The notes under the pieces: generated by a model
Told to the model about the DNA's origin: nothing
The model's input: the letters and a program-made list of their open reading frames with translations, nothing else
Database searches by the model: none
Position numbers and translations under genes: made by a program
Shown: piece after piece, positions 17,555-26,258 of the stretch
Position numbering within the stretch: the stretch's first letter is position 1
Layout: each line of letters opens with the position of its first letter
Source of the DNA: Cohnella phaseoli
GTDB lineage: Bacteria > Bacillota > Bacilli > Paenibacillales > Paenibacillaceae
NCBI RefSeq assembly: GCF_003386235.1
Contig: NZ_QRDZ01000022.1
Span: forward strand, 62,001-126,000
Reading direction: 5' to 3'
DNA length: 64,000 nt

Positions 17555-18451
17555 TCAGCCTTTCACGGCTCCGAGCATAAGACCTTTGACAAAATATCTT
17601 TGCAGGAAGGGATAGACGAACAGAATCGGGATCGTCACGATCATCGTCATCGTCATTCGCACCGCTTGGGGCGTAATTTGCCGCGCGGCTTCTCCCCGGT
17701 TCAGCTCCTGAATCGTCATGTTGGCGATCGACTGAACCTGGTTCAAATAGTTGTAGAGCACCATCTGCACCGTCTGCAGCTTCGGATCGGATACGAGGAA
17801 GAAATTGTCCTGCCACGTATTCCACTGGGTGACGGCGGCGAATACCGCAATGGTCGCGATTATCGGCAGCGACAGGAAGAAGATGATTTTGATAAAAATC
17901 GTGAAGTATCCCGCACCGTCGATCATCGCCGATTCCTCCAATGCCGCCGGAAGCTGTTCGATGAACGTCTTGATCAGGATGACGTAAAATCCGACGATCG
18001 CCCCGGGAATGACATAGAGCAGAAAGTTGTTTTTCAAGCCCAGGCTTTTCATTGTCAAGTACCACGGAATCAGCCCGGCGTTCAAATAGAGCGTGATGAC
18101 CACGAATCGATAGATGAACTTGCGGAAGGGCAGCTCTCTTTTCGTGACGATGTAGGCGAATAACGTACAGCAGAATACGGTAAGGATCGTGCCGATCACC
18201 GTTCTGAGAACGGAAACGACGAACGAAGAGGAGATATTGGGCAACTCCAGCAGGCGCCTGTAGTTATCGAAATTCAAGCCTTTGGGCCAGAACACCAGCC
18301 CTCCGCCCGCTGCAATCGGATCGCTGAGCGAGTAGATGAAAATGTAGTAAAACGGATAGATACAGGCAAAGGTGATCAAAGAAAGCAGAAAATAATTGCT
18401 GATGGAGAAGCTGACATCCCATAATCTGGTCCGTATCACGTTTGATTTCAC
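17555..18451 (-). CDS. ABC sugar importer permease, YtcP/LplC type
   Basis: 298-aa membrane permease, six predicted helices. The EAA loop is ALEESAMIDGAGYFTIF, and the C-terminus is the YtcP-type YPFLQRYFVKGLMLGAVKG. It lies 35 bp after the partner permease and 88 bp before the binding-protein gene. Functions as half of the channel with the 18487-19395 protein; the ATPase must come from elsewhere. Confidence 0.93.
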   Translation of the reverse strand: MKSNVIRTRLWDVSFSISNYFLLSLITFACIYPFYYIFIYSLSDPIAAGGGLVFWPKGLNFDNYRRLLELPNISSSFVVSVLRTVIGTILTVFCCTLFAYIVTKRELPFRKFIYRFVVITLYLNAGLIPWYLTMKSLGLKNNFLLYVIPGAIVGFYVILIKTFIEQLPAALEESAMIDGAGYFTIFIKIIFFLSLPIIATIAVFAAVTQWNTWQDNFFLVSDPKLQTVQMVLYNYLNQVQSIANMTIQELNRGEAARQITPQAVRMTMTMIVTIPILFVYPFLQRYFVKGLMLGAVKG

Positions 18452-18486
18452 ATCCTTTTCCTGGGGATCAAGATCAGCTAGATAGG

Positions 18487-19395
18487 CTAGATGATGGACT
18501 CGCCTCTTATTTTTTTGGAAATAAAGTTAACGGTGAACAGCAGAGTGATGCTGACTGCCGTCTTCGATATTCCGATCGCCGTCGCATAGGCGTAATCGTT
18601 CGTCGCAATTCCGATCCGGTACACGTAATAGTCGAGCACCTCGATCTTTTCCGCGACAAGCGGGTTATGGAAGACGAAATACTGATCGAATCCGTTCGAC
18701 AGCATATTGCTGATCCCCAACAGCAGCAGCACGATATACGTCGGCATCAGCCCCGGCACCGTCACGTTCATAATCATCTGAAACCGGCCGGCCCCGTCTA
18801 CCTTCGCAGCGTCGTACAGCTCCTGATCGATCCCCGCGATCGCGGCCAAATAGATGATCGCGCCCCAGCCGATGCCCTTCCATACCGATACCGCGGTTTG
18901 AACGTACCAGACGGCTTCCCGGTTGCCGAGAATGTTCGTCGGCTCGCTGATGATGTGCAGCTTCATCAGAATCGTATTCAACAATCCCTCTACCGAAAAA
19001 ATGGAGAAAAACAAGGAGAATACGATAAACCAGCTGATAAAATTCGGAAGCGTCGTCGTCGTCTGCACGAACTTCTTGAACTTGCCGTTTTTGACCTCGG
19101 ACAGCAGGATGGCGAAGATAAGCGGCAAAGGAGTCGTCACAATGCCCAGGAAGCTCATCGCCAGCGTGTTTTTCAACACGTTGAGCATTTCGCCCCCGTC
19201 ATGGAACGTCAGCGTAAAAAACTTCAATCCGACAAACTCCGTCTGGCTAAGCGGTATACCGGGCTTGTAATCGAAGAAGGCGTATACCCAGCCGAATAGG
19301 GGCAAATAGTTGAATAGAAACACCAGCACAAGGAACGGAACGGCCATCAAAAGCAAGTTGAGCCTGCTTTTCGTGAGCATCGGTTTGTTAAACAT
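18487..19395 (-). CDS. ABC sugar importer permease, LplB type
   Basis: 302-aa membrane permease. The helix-rich N-terminus LLLMAVPFLVLVFLFNYLPL is typical, and the EAA loop is intact (LYDAAKVDGAGRFQM, then VTVPGL). First gene of the importer operon. GGAG precedes ATG 19395. A weak -10 (TATACT, 19438-19443, minus strand) without a good -35 lies upstream, as expected for a promoter that needs the adjacent response regulator; this last point is inference. Confidence 0.92.
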   Translation of the reverse strand: MFNKPMLTKSRLNLLLMAVPFLVLVFLFNYLPLFGWVYAFFDYKPGIPLSQTEFVGLKFFTLTFHDGGEMLNVLKNTLAMSFLGIVTTPLPLIFAILLSEVKNGKFKKFVQTTTTLPNFISWFIVFSLFFSIFSVEGLLNTILMKLHIISEPTNILGNREAVWYVQTAVSVWKGIGWGAIIYLAAIAGIDQELYDAAKVDGAGRFQMIMNVTVPGLMPTYIVLLLLGISNMLSNGFDQYFVFHNPLVAEKIEVLDYYVYRIGIATNDYAYATAIGISKTAVSITLLFTVNFISKKIRGESII

Positions 19396-19504
19396 AGATC
19401 TACTCCATTTCGTTTAGTGACTGGCTTGATTTCCTTCAGTATAGGCGAGGCCAACTATACAAAAAACGAACTAACTTACGAATTCTTTCCCTTCGGGCGG
19501 CAAA

Positions 19505-19530
19505 ATAAAAAAAGGCGAGCAGCTCGCTGC
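19505..19530 (-). terminator. Terminator after the yesMN-type pair
   Basis: GCGAG-CTG-CTCGC on the minus strand is followed by seven Ts. It lies about 40 bp downstream of the kinase stop and separates the two-component genes from the importer operon. Confidence 0.75.
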
Positions 19531-19568
19531 CCCCCTCTTCCAAACAATGCCATAGATCTGTTCATTTT

Positions 19569-21404
19569 TTACGTTTTCGTTCCATTGCCGAACTTGGGAA
19601 ATCTCAATGTGACCGTTGTGCCCCGATTAATCTCGCTTTCGATCTCAAGCCGGTAGTGGCTGCCGAAATGAAGCTGAAGACGCTTGTTGACGTTCTGCAG
19701 GCCGATGCCGATATTCAGGCTGCTCTGCTCGTTCGTTTGCTCGCCGTCTAATATTTCCTTCAGCTGCCCCAGCCGCTGCTCGGTCATTCCCGTACCGGTA
19801 TCCGATAAAACAAGGCGGATGTCGTCGCGATGCTCTTCGGCCGCAATCCGAATCGTACCCGTATAATTGTGCGCTTCCATCCCGTGCACGATCGCATTCT
19901 CGATAATCGGCTGCAGAATAAACCGCAGCACGCGATAATCGGCCACCGAATCGGGGTAGCTCCACTCGACTTGGATCCCCTGGCCGTACCGGACGTTCAT
20001 CAGCTTGATATAATTGTCGATATAATGGATTTCCTCGCGGAACGTCCACATCAGGTCGGTGCGATTAAAAATGGGCTTCAGCAAGTTCGCCAGCGTCGTC
20101 AGGCTTTGCGAAATGTTGTCCGCTTTAATGACGATCGCCATCCACTTGATCGTGTTTAAAGTGTTGTACAGAAAATGCGGCTGAATCTGCGACTGCAGCA
20201 TGCGAATTTCCAGCTGCGCCTTCTGCTCTTCCGCCTTCCGGTTGTCTTCGATGAGACCGATCATGCTTTGGGACATTCTGTTGAAGCCTCTGGCCAGCAT
20301 GCCGAGCTCATTATCATCGTCGCTCTCCAGCGAAATGCCGAGATTGCCCCGCTCCATTTCCTGCATCGCTTTCCTCAGCTGCCAGAGCGGTTTCGTAATT
20401 TTACGAATCCAATAATACGAAATCGTAAGCGCCGCGATCAGCATGACCGTCAAGATGCCAATCATCGTATAGCGAAGCTGCCAAATATCTTTGACGAATT
20501 CGCTGATCGGCACCAACTTGACTACCGTCCAACCGGTCTCCCCCAAGCGGTAATAAATCACCTGCCTGTCTCCGTTCGTAAAGCTTCCGAAGGGACGGTC
20601 GATCACGCCCAGCAACTCTGCGTCTACCCCTTGCCCTAACCGAGTCCCGTCCGTATCCGAAATGATCGTGCCTTCGGCGTCGTAAATAAAAATTTCACTG
20701 CCGGGCTCTCCCGCCAATTTGTTATAGGTAGCGGCCAAAGCCTGCTGTTTGATGTTGACGACCAGCGTTCCCGCTTGCGTCATCCTTGAGACGGCTTTTA
20801 CGCCGCGCATCGCCGACAGCAGGTTGCTCGACTCGTCACCGGTCTGAAACGCTTCGCTTTGAAAATCCTTCGCCTTTGTCGCGCCTTTCCAAATCAGCCG
20901 GGGATAGGACTCCTGAGCCTGGCTGTACAGCCCGAACGTATAGAACCAATGCTTGTCTTCGGCGTCCACGATAAAGGTCGAAGCTTGATCGCTAACGCCG
21001 ACGACGGTGCCGCCGTCCGTGAACAAATAGATCGACGAAATATATTCATAGTTTTTCAGGACGATCGAAATCCGGTCCATCACTCTATTCGTCAAGTTGA
21101 CATGCTCTCCGGGCGAGTTGGAGCTGTCCGAAATCGTCTCCAAATATTCCTGAATGTCCGGATCGATCAGAAACAGCTTGGATACCTTGTCCGCATCGTG
21201 ACGCATGACGTCAACGCTGTACTGCAGCTGCTCGAACAGCTGCAGCGTCGATTTCTCCGAGCGTTTCTGCCAGATATCCTGCACGCCGAAGTAGATGCCG
21301 ACCGCGCTGACGATCAGCACGACAACGCTCATGATCATAAACGATAAGCTAAGGCTTGTCTGCAAACTCCCGCCGGAAAGCTTTAACAACCTATTCCTGA
21401 TCAT
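19569..21404 (-). CDS. YesM-type sensor histidine kinase
   Basis: Membrane kinase of about 611 aa. Domains in order: short cytoplasmic start, membrane helix (about 20-40), extracytoplasmic sensor of the Cache type (to about 300), second helix, HAMP (ITKPLWQLRKAMQEMERGNL), His_kinase motif QIQPHFLYNTLNTIKW with the phosphorylated His, and HATPase (IIENAIVHGM, SDTGTGM, GIGLQNVNKRL). ATG 21404 is preferred because GGTGA lies just upstream; GTG 21413 is an alternative. The start overlaps the end of the response-regulator gene, implying translational coupling. Probably senses an extracellular sugar or its binding protein and controls the adjacent importer. Confidence 0.94.
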   Translation of the reverse strand: MIRNRLLKLSGGSLQTSLSLSFMIMSVVVLIVSAVGIYFGVQDIWQKRSEKSTLQLFEQLQYSVDVMRHDADKVSKLFLIDPDIQEYLETISDSSNSPGEHVNLTNRVMDRISIVLKNYEYISSIYLFTDGGTVVGVSDQASTFIVDAEDKHWFYTFGLYSQAQESYPRLIWKGATKAKDFQSEAFQTGDESSNLLSAMRGVKAVSRMTQAGTLVVNIKQQALAATYNKLAGEPGSEIFIYDAEGTIISDTDGTRLGQGVDAELLGVIDRPFGSFTNGDRQVIYYRLGETGWTVVKLVPISEFVKDIWQLRYTMIGILTVMLIAALTISYYWIRKITKPLWQLRKAMQEMERGNLGISLESDDDNELGMLARGFNRMSQSMIGLIEDNRKAEEQKAQLEIRMLQSQIQPHFLYNTLNTIKWMAIVIKADNISQSLTTLANLLKPIFNRTDLMWTFREEIHYIDNYIKLMNVRYGQGIQVEWSYPDSVADYRVLRFILQPIIENAIVHGMEAHNYTGTIRIAAEEHRDDIRLVLSDTGTGMTEQRLGQLKEILDGEQTNEQSSLNIGIGLQNVNKRLQLHFGSHYRLEIESEINRGTTVTLRFPKFGNGTKT

Positions 21405-23016
21405 CCGACTCACCGGCTTTCGACCAATCCACCATCCACTGCCGGCGGAACTCGCGGGGACTGCTGCCCGTTATTTTTTTGAAGGCCCGGCTGAAATAAC
21501 TGTGATTGGTAAAACCGGTTTTCTCCGCTACCTCGTACGTTTTCAAGTAGGTGCCTAGCAGCAGCTCCTTGGCCTGCTCGATGCGGTACTGCACCAGATA
21601 GTCCGCATAATTTTGCTGCATCTCTTTTTTGAACAGGCCGCTCAAGTAATTCGGGCTCATCTGGACAAGTTCGGCCAGTTCCTCCAGCGTAATGTCGCGC
21701 TCATAATTGGCTTCGATAAACTGCAGTACATTGTTGATCTCCCTGCTGACGGTCCGTTTCTGCGCGTGAAGCCGGGCCAGCTCGGCCAAATACTGCCGGT
21801 AAGCCTCGATCATTTCATCCAGCGTCTCCGCATTCATGATCCGATCGGCATACGTTGTAAAAAACTCGATCCGGTTCGTGCGAGCCAGATGCAAGGTGCT
21901 GATCGGCCAGAGCAGCCATTGCATGAATTGCTTCTGCACCTCTTGCTTGGACAACGCGCTGCCGGCGTCTAGAAATGCATGAATCTTTTCCGCGAGCAAT
22001 TTTTTGTAGCCGTCGCCAACCTCCCAGCCTTCGGCAAGTCCGAGCAGCTTCTCTCGCAGCTCCCCGCCAATGAGCTCGTTGTCTCCGCGTTCGACGAATG
22101 CGTTTTTTCCGGGCCCGTAAAAAAACTTCCTCTCCAGCGCTTGAATGCTTTGCCGATATTGCCGGATTAATGCGCCGTACCCGGACTGAATGTCGCTAAT
22201 GCCGAAGGAGACGGTCACGTTAAAGTAGGTGGACATCACTTTGCGGATATGGTCGATGATTTTGTACAAATTCTCATAGATCTGCTGCTCGCTTAATAGA
22301 TCGTGAAAGCTGAATAGCATCACATAACGGCTTTCCTCGTCATGGAACACTTCGCCGCGCTCGTAGCCTCGCAACACCTCGTTCAGCACGTTCAGCAACG
22401 ACCTGCGGGTCAATTGCCCCTTCTGATCTTGAAAACGATCGCGCAAACGCCAGTATTGATCGATCTCCATGGCGCTTACGATCATCCGCGTCGGCTTTAG
22501 GTTCAGCTGTAAGTAGTCCACTTTGGCGGCGAACTCGCGCTCGGTGTATCCGTTGCAGAACAAATAGTCTTTAATCAAATTCTCCTTCACCGCGTCGTGC
22601 TCCGATTCCAAGTGCTGGGGAGACGGGCGCTGAGGGGAAGTTTTCATTTCGTGCTGAAGCCGGCTTAGCAGCTTCTCGATCTGCTCGGGAGTCATCTCCA
22701 GCTTCAAAATATATTCGCTAACGTGATGAACAAGCGCTTTGCGCACCAGATCGAAATCCTCCATGCAGGTTAAAATAACGACTTTGGTCGTCTGATCCGT
22801 CTCGCGAATGCGTCCGATCAGCTCCATGCCGTCCATGACCGGCATCTTGATGTCGGTAATGACGATATCGGGTGCGTCCCGTTGATACACCTCCCAGGCT
22901 TCTTGCCCGTTCGGCACGTCCGCGATCACGGTCATTCCGAACTTATCCCATTCAATCGCGTTTTTCAGTCCTACTCTGACGAGCATTTCATCTTCGGCTA
23001 TCAAAACCTTGAACAT
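21391..23016 (-). CDS. YesN-type response regulator with AraC DNA-binding domain
   Basis: 541-aa partner of the YesM-like kinase. The receiver domain has the acidic pocket and phospho-acceptor (VLIAEDEMLVR; PDIVITDIKMPVMDG, Asp about 55) and the conserved VVILTC and K regions. A middle region of about 250 aa follows. Residues about 435-530 form two AraC helix-turn-helices (LAELVQMSPNYLSGLFKKE; VAEKTGFTNHSYFSRAFKK). GGAGG precedes ATG 23016. Expected to activate the importer operon immediately downstream. Confidence 0.95.
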   Translation of the reverse strand: MFKVLIAEDEMLVRVGLKNAIEWDKFGMTVIADVPNGQEAWEVYQRDAPDIVITDIKMPVMDGMELIGRIRETDQTTKVVILTCMEDFDLVRKALVHHVSEYILKLEMTPEQIEKLLSRLQHEMKTSPQRPSPQHLESEHDAVKENLIKDYLFCNGYTEREFAAKVDYLQLNLKPTRMIVSAMEIDQYWRLRDRFQDQKGQLTRRSLLNVLNEVLRGYERGEVFHDEESRYVMLFSFHDLLSEQQIYENLYKIIDHIRKVMSTYFNVTVSFGISDIQSGYGALIRQYRQSIQALERKFFYGPGKNAFVERGDNELIGGELREKLLGLAEGWEVGDGYKKLLAEKIHAFLDAGSALSKQEVQKQFMQWLLWPISTLHLARTNRIEFFTTYADRIMNAETLDEMIEAYRQYLAELARLHAQKRTVSREINNVLQFIEANYERDITLEELAELVQMSPNYLSGLFKKEMQQNYADYLVQYRIEQAKELLLGTYLKTYEVAEKTGFTNHSYFSRAFKKITGSSPREFRRQWMVDWSKAGESDDQE

Positions 23017-23310
23017 CTACGTCGCCTCCATGATGAACATGAAACTATTACTAAGTACGAGCACAAAATTTCCTTGCTGCCGCTTTGTCTGGTTTTAATG
23101 TCGGCAATTCATTCGCTCGTTTAAAGTCCGCATGACACACTCGCAAACTCAACAATTTCTGCCGGGACAATTGGTTTAACTGAAATCGCCATCCTTGCGA
23201 AAAATTAAACAAAGCAAAAGTCGGCAGAATCTGCTGGCTTTCGCTTTGTTTAATGCTACACCCTACACCAGAAAAACCCGTTATATAGAATGTCCTTCGA
23301 AATCCTTGGT
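23017..23310. other. AT-richer non-coding stretch at the left synteny break
   Basis: Between the response-regulator start and a small minus-strand reading frame there is no convincing gene. It is more AT-rich than its surroundings and holds the long palindrome at 23204-23254. The expected yabP/yabQ/divIC genes that normally follow rqcP are absent. Confidence 0.6.
23204..23254 (-). terminator. Long near-perfect palindrome, probable minus-strand terminator
   Basis: Two 25-nt arms (23204-23228 and 23230-23254) begin ATTAAACAAAGC on opposite strands and differ at only about three positions, with a single base between them. On the minus strand the stem runs into AATTTTTCGC, so it could end transcription of the 69-aa frame. 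Arm length and symmetry would also fit a decayed insertion element. Confidence 0.5.
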
Positions 23311-23520
23311 CTATTGCTCTTGAACAAATGTAAGCCCCGGAAAGGCAGTATAAGAATTAAGATACTTTGCGGAAACCACCTTAACCGCATTAATTTTCCC
23401 TCCCTCTCCAAACTCTATATCCCAAACTGCATCCTTTATTTCGTAATTATGAGATTGTTCCTGCACCTTCTCATTACCGATATTGTACCTCTGATCAATA
23501 ATTCCAACATTCATTAGCAA
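23311..23520 (-). CDS. Small hypothetical protein (69 aa), possibly a fragment
   Basis: Frame from TTG 23520 (or ATG 23514) to TAG. The protein contains NYEIKDAVWDIEFGEGGK and ends in FPGLTFVQEQ; no known family is recognised. Codons are AT-rich compared with all neighbours, suggesting acquisition or decay. There is no strong RBS. It lies in the synteny gap between rqcP and the yesN-type gene and is followed by the palindrome at 23204-23254. It may be the C-terminal remainder of a longer gene. Confidence 0.35.
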   Translation of the reverse strand: MLMNVGIIDQRYNIGNEKVQEQSHNYEIKDAVWDIEFGEGGKINAVKVVSAKYLNSYTAFPGLTFVQEQ

Positions 23521-23554
23521 CAGAACAATTCGCTTGAGCCAAGATCAGAAAAAA

Positions 23555-23596
23555 ATGGCGCAAGCTGTTCCCTATGATAGGAACGGCTTGCGCCAT
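23555..23596 (-). terminator. Terminator of the HU-rqcP transcript
   Basis: ATGGCGCAAGC...GTTCC pairs with GGAAC...GCTTGCGCCAT around an 8-nt loop. On the minus strand seven Ts follow. Strong intrinsic terminator 27 bp after the rqcP stop. Confidence 0.9.
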
Positions 23597-23622
23597 CTTT
23601 GCGTTGATGTTGATGTGAATGC

Positions 23623-23904
23623 TTACAATCCGAAGGGATCGTCCTCGCGTTTGCGAACCTCTTCCTTCAGAATGGTATACATCCCGGCGACGTCTTCCTT
23701 GCGGGTTGACTCCGTCAAACGTTCGATCCGCACAGTTAGCGTGCGTTGCCCGAATTGGATGTCCAGCTCATCCCCGATTTTGACGGTCGCGCTAGGCTTG
23801 GCTTCCCTGTTATTGAGAAGGACGCGCCCTTGGTCGGACACGTCCTTCGCAACGGTGCGGCGCTTAATCAGGCGCGACACCTTCAGGAACTTATCAAGAC
23901 GCAT
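23623..23904 (-). CDS. rqcP: S4-domain RNA-binding protein RqcP
   Basis: 93 aa. The whole chain is an S4 RNA-binding domain starting MRLDKFLKVSRLIKRR and continuing AKDVSDQGRVLLNN and KPSATVKIGDELDIQFG. B. subtilis RqcP (YabO) binds stalled 50S-peptidyl-tRNA and helps RqcH add alanine tails during ribosome-associated quality control. As in B. subtilis it lies downstream of mazG, here with an HU gene between. It starts 3 nt after the HU stop with no good RBS, so translational coupling is likely. It is followed by a terminator, not by yabP. Confidence 0.92.
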   Translation of the reverse strand: MRLDKFLKVSRLIKRRTVAKDVSDQGRVLLNNREAKPSATVKIGDELDIQFGQRTLTVRIERLTESTRKEDVAGMYTILKEEVRKREDDPFGL

Positions 23905-23907
23905 GAA

Positions 23908-24180
23908 TTATTTTACAGCGTCTTTCAGTTTGTTGCCGGCTTTGAATGCAGGAACTTTGGAAGCTGGAATTTCGATCGAGTTGCCTGTTTGCGGGTTGCG
24001 ACCCACACGGCCGGAACGGCTGCGAGTTTCGAACGTGCCGAAGCCGATCAGTTGTACTTTGTCGCCTTTGGACAGAGCGTCGGTAACTTCGCCCAAGAAA
24101 CCGTTCAATACGGATTCTACGTCCTTCTTTGTCATGCCGCTTTTGTCTGCAATGTTGTTGATCAGATCTGTTTTGTTCAT
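23908..24180 (-). CDS. hup: HU-family DNA-binding protein
   Basis: 90-aa histone-like protein that bends and compacts DNA as a dimer. Full HU sequence: MNKTDLINNIADKSGMTKKD, GFGTFETRSRSGRVGRNPQTG (the DNA-clasping arm) and PAFKAGNKLKDAVK at the end. RBS AGGAGG precedes ATG 24180. It is inserted between mazG and rqcP relative to the B. subtilis order, an arrangement I recall as usual in Paenibacillaceae. Probably co-transcribed with rqcP. Confidence 0.96.
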   Translation of the reverse strand: MNKTDLINNIADKSGMTKKDVESVLNGFLGEVTDALSKGDKVQLIGFGTFETRSRSGRVGRNPQTGNSIEIPASKVPAFKAGNKLKDAVK

Positions 24181-24455
24181 GGTACTGTATTCCTCCTATG
24201 GTTGAGCCATTATTCGTTCCCCCGGTCCCTCTAGGGACGTCGGAACGTTGATTTTTTAATGCACGAAGGATACTATTCTGTCCCTTGTTAAAAAAATCCT
24301 GCCATACTCTAAAAAAAAATCACGAAATAGGTAGAAAGTACGGGAAAAACGGCGGATTTTAGGTCATTTTTAGGTTCAGTTCGTATCAAAAGGACTGTAT
24401 CGGATTTGACCGCGTTTTCCCGTTGGCGAAGCTTTTGACAGCCTGGCAACCATGA

Positions 24456-24471
24456 ATAGGCATATGCCTAT
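24456..24471. repeat. Perfect 16-bp palindrome
   Basis: ATAGGCATATGCCTAT is its own reverse complement. It lies about 275 bp upstream of the HU start in non-coding DNA. Its size suits a dimeric regulator operator, but no target gene or regulator can be assigned. Confidence 0.6.
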
Positions 24472-24684
24472 GCTTGCGAGCCGTCTAGCGGTCTCGTATC
24501 GCGCTTCGCGGTTTGCGAGATTACCAGCATATCTCTCCCGTAATCACTTGATGAAGCTTGCGGATTTCCGACACCTTAACTATATTACTCTTGAATTGCC
24601 CTACTAGTTGCGCTACGCCTAGCAATTTGCCGAAGATCGTTAAAATCGGCCGAGAGTTGTCGCTGCCTCCTCTCTATAATACGT

Positions 24685-24745
24685 GTTCAAAAAGTCCGGT
24701 TTTTCGATGTCGAGTTCGCATTCCGGGATGCTTCGTGATCAAAAG
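24685..24745 (-). repeat. Shortened copy of the palindromic repeat element
   Basis: Starts GTTCAAAAAGTCCGGTTTT, continues TCGATGTCGAGT and GATGCTTCGTGATCAAAA. These blocks also occur, in this order, in the reverse complement of the 47127-47293 element. The central part is missing, and the second GGACTTTTTGAAC end is absent. Confidence 0.65.
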
Positions 24746-24767
24746 CAGGCTATCGAACAACTTCATT

Positions 24768-26252
24768 CTATCGATTTTTCGCTTCTTCCCACCATGCATC
24801 CATTTCTATCAAATCAGTATCCCCAAAAGAGCGTCCGCTTATACGAAGCTGCTCTTCGATATACTTGAACCGTTCCGCGAACCTTCTGTTCGTACCCGCA
24901 AGCGCCTCCTCCGGATCGGCTTTGATGAACCGCGACGCGTTAACGACGGCGAATAGCAGATCGCCGAGCTCGTCCCGCTGGCGTTCCGCCGACTCCTCGC
25001 GAACGGCCTGCCGAAGCTCGCCAAGCTCCTCCTCGATTTTGTCGAAGACACCATCCAGATTCGGCCAGTCGAACCCGACAGAAGCGGCTTTCTTCTGCAC
25101 TTTGTGGGCGCGAGGCAGCGCCGGAAGATCCTTCGGAATGCCGTCGAGCAGAGATTGACGTTCGGCCAGGCCCTTGCGTTTCTTCTCCTCGGCCTTCATC
25201 TGCTCCCAGTTGCGCAGCGCAGCCTCGGCATTCTCCGCATTCTCTCCGCCGAACACATGTGGATGCCGGAAGATGAGCTTGTCGTTTAGCTCGGCCAGAA
25301 CGTCGAACACGTCGAACGCTCCCGTCTCCTCCTCCATCTGGCTGTGCAGCAGCACCTGCAGGATGACGTCTCCGAATTCCTCCTTCATGCCGTCCGGATC
25401 GTCCAGATCCAGCGCCTCGATCGCCTCGTACGTCTCCTCGATGAAATTGCGCCGAATCGACTGATGCGTCTGCTCCCGGTCCCAGGGGCAGCCCTCGGGA
25501 CTGCGCAGAATAGCGACGATCTCGTGCAGCCGTTCGAAGGAGCGGCGGCTAAGTCGGTCATCCGAGCTGGCCGGAATATACACGAGCATCAGATTGCCAT
25601 AGCTGTCCAGTCGATCAAGCTCGTAGAGCGGAATGTGCAGAATGCGCTCCTGCCCCTCTACGCCCAGCGCTTGTCCGACGACGATCGGATGATCGTCCGG
25701 GTAGACGTTCATCAGCGCCAGCTTCGCCTCGGAGGCGGTATACGCGTCGTAGACTTGTCCAATTACGGTATGCAGACGCGGTCTCAAATGCTCGCGTGTC
25801 AGCTCCGACGCGTCGAGCAGCTGGAAGCCCTCGATCGGATCGAAGCCGAGGCGCGTGAACGCTTGATCGAGGAAGCTCTCCCCGCCGAGCAGCTTCAGCC
25901 CGACGCCTTGCTCCGGCGCGCGCTGTCTTAACAGCTGCACCGTCCGTTCCGCGACCATCGGATGTCCGGGGACGGCGTAAACGATCGTCTCCCCTGGGCT
26001 TCCTGCCGCCGCGGCCAGCAGTTCGTTCGCAATCGCGTCGTACACTTCCGCAAAATCGTCATGCTGCTCGTACAGCCGGTCGAACGATTCGAAGCCGATA
26101 TCCCGAAGCTTCAGATCGGCGACGGCCGGATGGTCCGCCGTACGGACGTAGCGGCGGAACGAGCTTTCCAGCGCCTTCAACGTGCCGAGCGTCAATTGGT
26201 CCTCTCCCCCGGAGCCAAGTCCGACAACGATAATTAAGGTTTGATTATTCAT
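24768..26252 (-). CDS. mazG: MazG-family protein with tetrapyrrole-methylase-like domain (YabN)
   Basis: 494 aa. The N-terminal half is a tetrapyrrole (corrin/porphyrin) methylase-like fold (IIVVGLGSGGEDQLTLGT, VYAVPGHPMVAERTV). The C-terminal half holds two MazG nucleotide-pyrophosphohydrolase modules with the E-E-x(n)-E-x-x-D pattern (FIEETYEAIEALD, EEFGDVILQVLLHSQM, ELGDLLFAVVNASRF). MazG hydrolyses NTPs to NMP and pyrophosphate and is linked to removal of faulty nucleotides. It follows yabM by 6 bp, as in B. subtilis (yabM-yabN). Confidence 0.94.
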   Translation of the reverse strand: MNNQTLIIVVGLGSGGEDQLTLGTLKALESSFRRYVRTADHPAVADLKLRDIGFESFDRLYEQHDDFAEVYDAIANELLAAAAGSPGETIVYAVPGHPMVAERTVQLLRQRAPEQGVGLKLLGGESFLDQAFTRLGFDPIEGFQLLDASELTREHLRPRLHTVIGQVYDAYTASEAKLALMNVYPDDHPIVVGQALGVEGQERILHIPLYELDRLDSYGNLMLVYIPASSDDRLSRRSFERLHEIVAILRSPEGCPWDREQTHQSIRRNFIEETYEAIEALDLDDPDGMKEEFGDVILQVLLHSQMEEETGAFDVFDVLAELNDKLIFRHPHVFGGENAENAEAALRNWEQMKAEEKKRKGLAERQSLLDGIPKDLPALPRAHKVQKKAASVGFDWPNLDGVFDKIEEELGELRQAVREESAERQRDELGDLLFAVVNASRFIKADPEEALAGTNRRFAERFKYIEEQLRISGRSFGDTDLIEMDAWWEEAKNR

Positions 26253-26258
26253 CTATGA

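Larger units (their letters stand above)
24181..24767. other. 587-bp intergenic region between HU and mazG
   Basis: No gene is supported on either strand. It contains the HU leader with a small hairpin (GTCCCT/AGGGAC, 24225-24238), a perfect 16-bp palindrome at 24456-24471, a GC-rich structured stretch near 24490-24520 (TCTCG/CGAGA enclosing CGCG/CGCG), and a shortened copy of the palindromic repeat at 24685-24745. No sigma-A promoter for HU could be picked out with confidence. Confidence 0.6.

Noticed and set aside
24558..24956. 132-aa plus-strand frame in the HU-mazG gap
   Set aside because: It overlaps the 3' end of mazG and the repeat copy, has no RBS and no recognisable domain.
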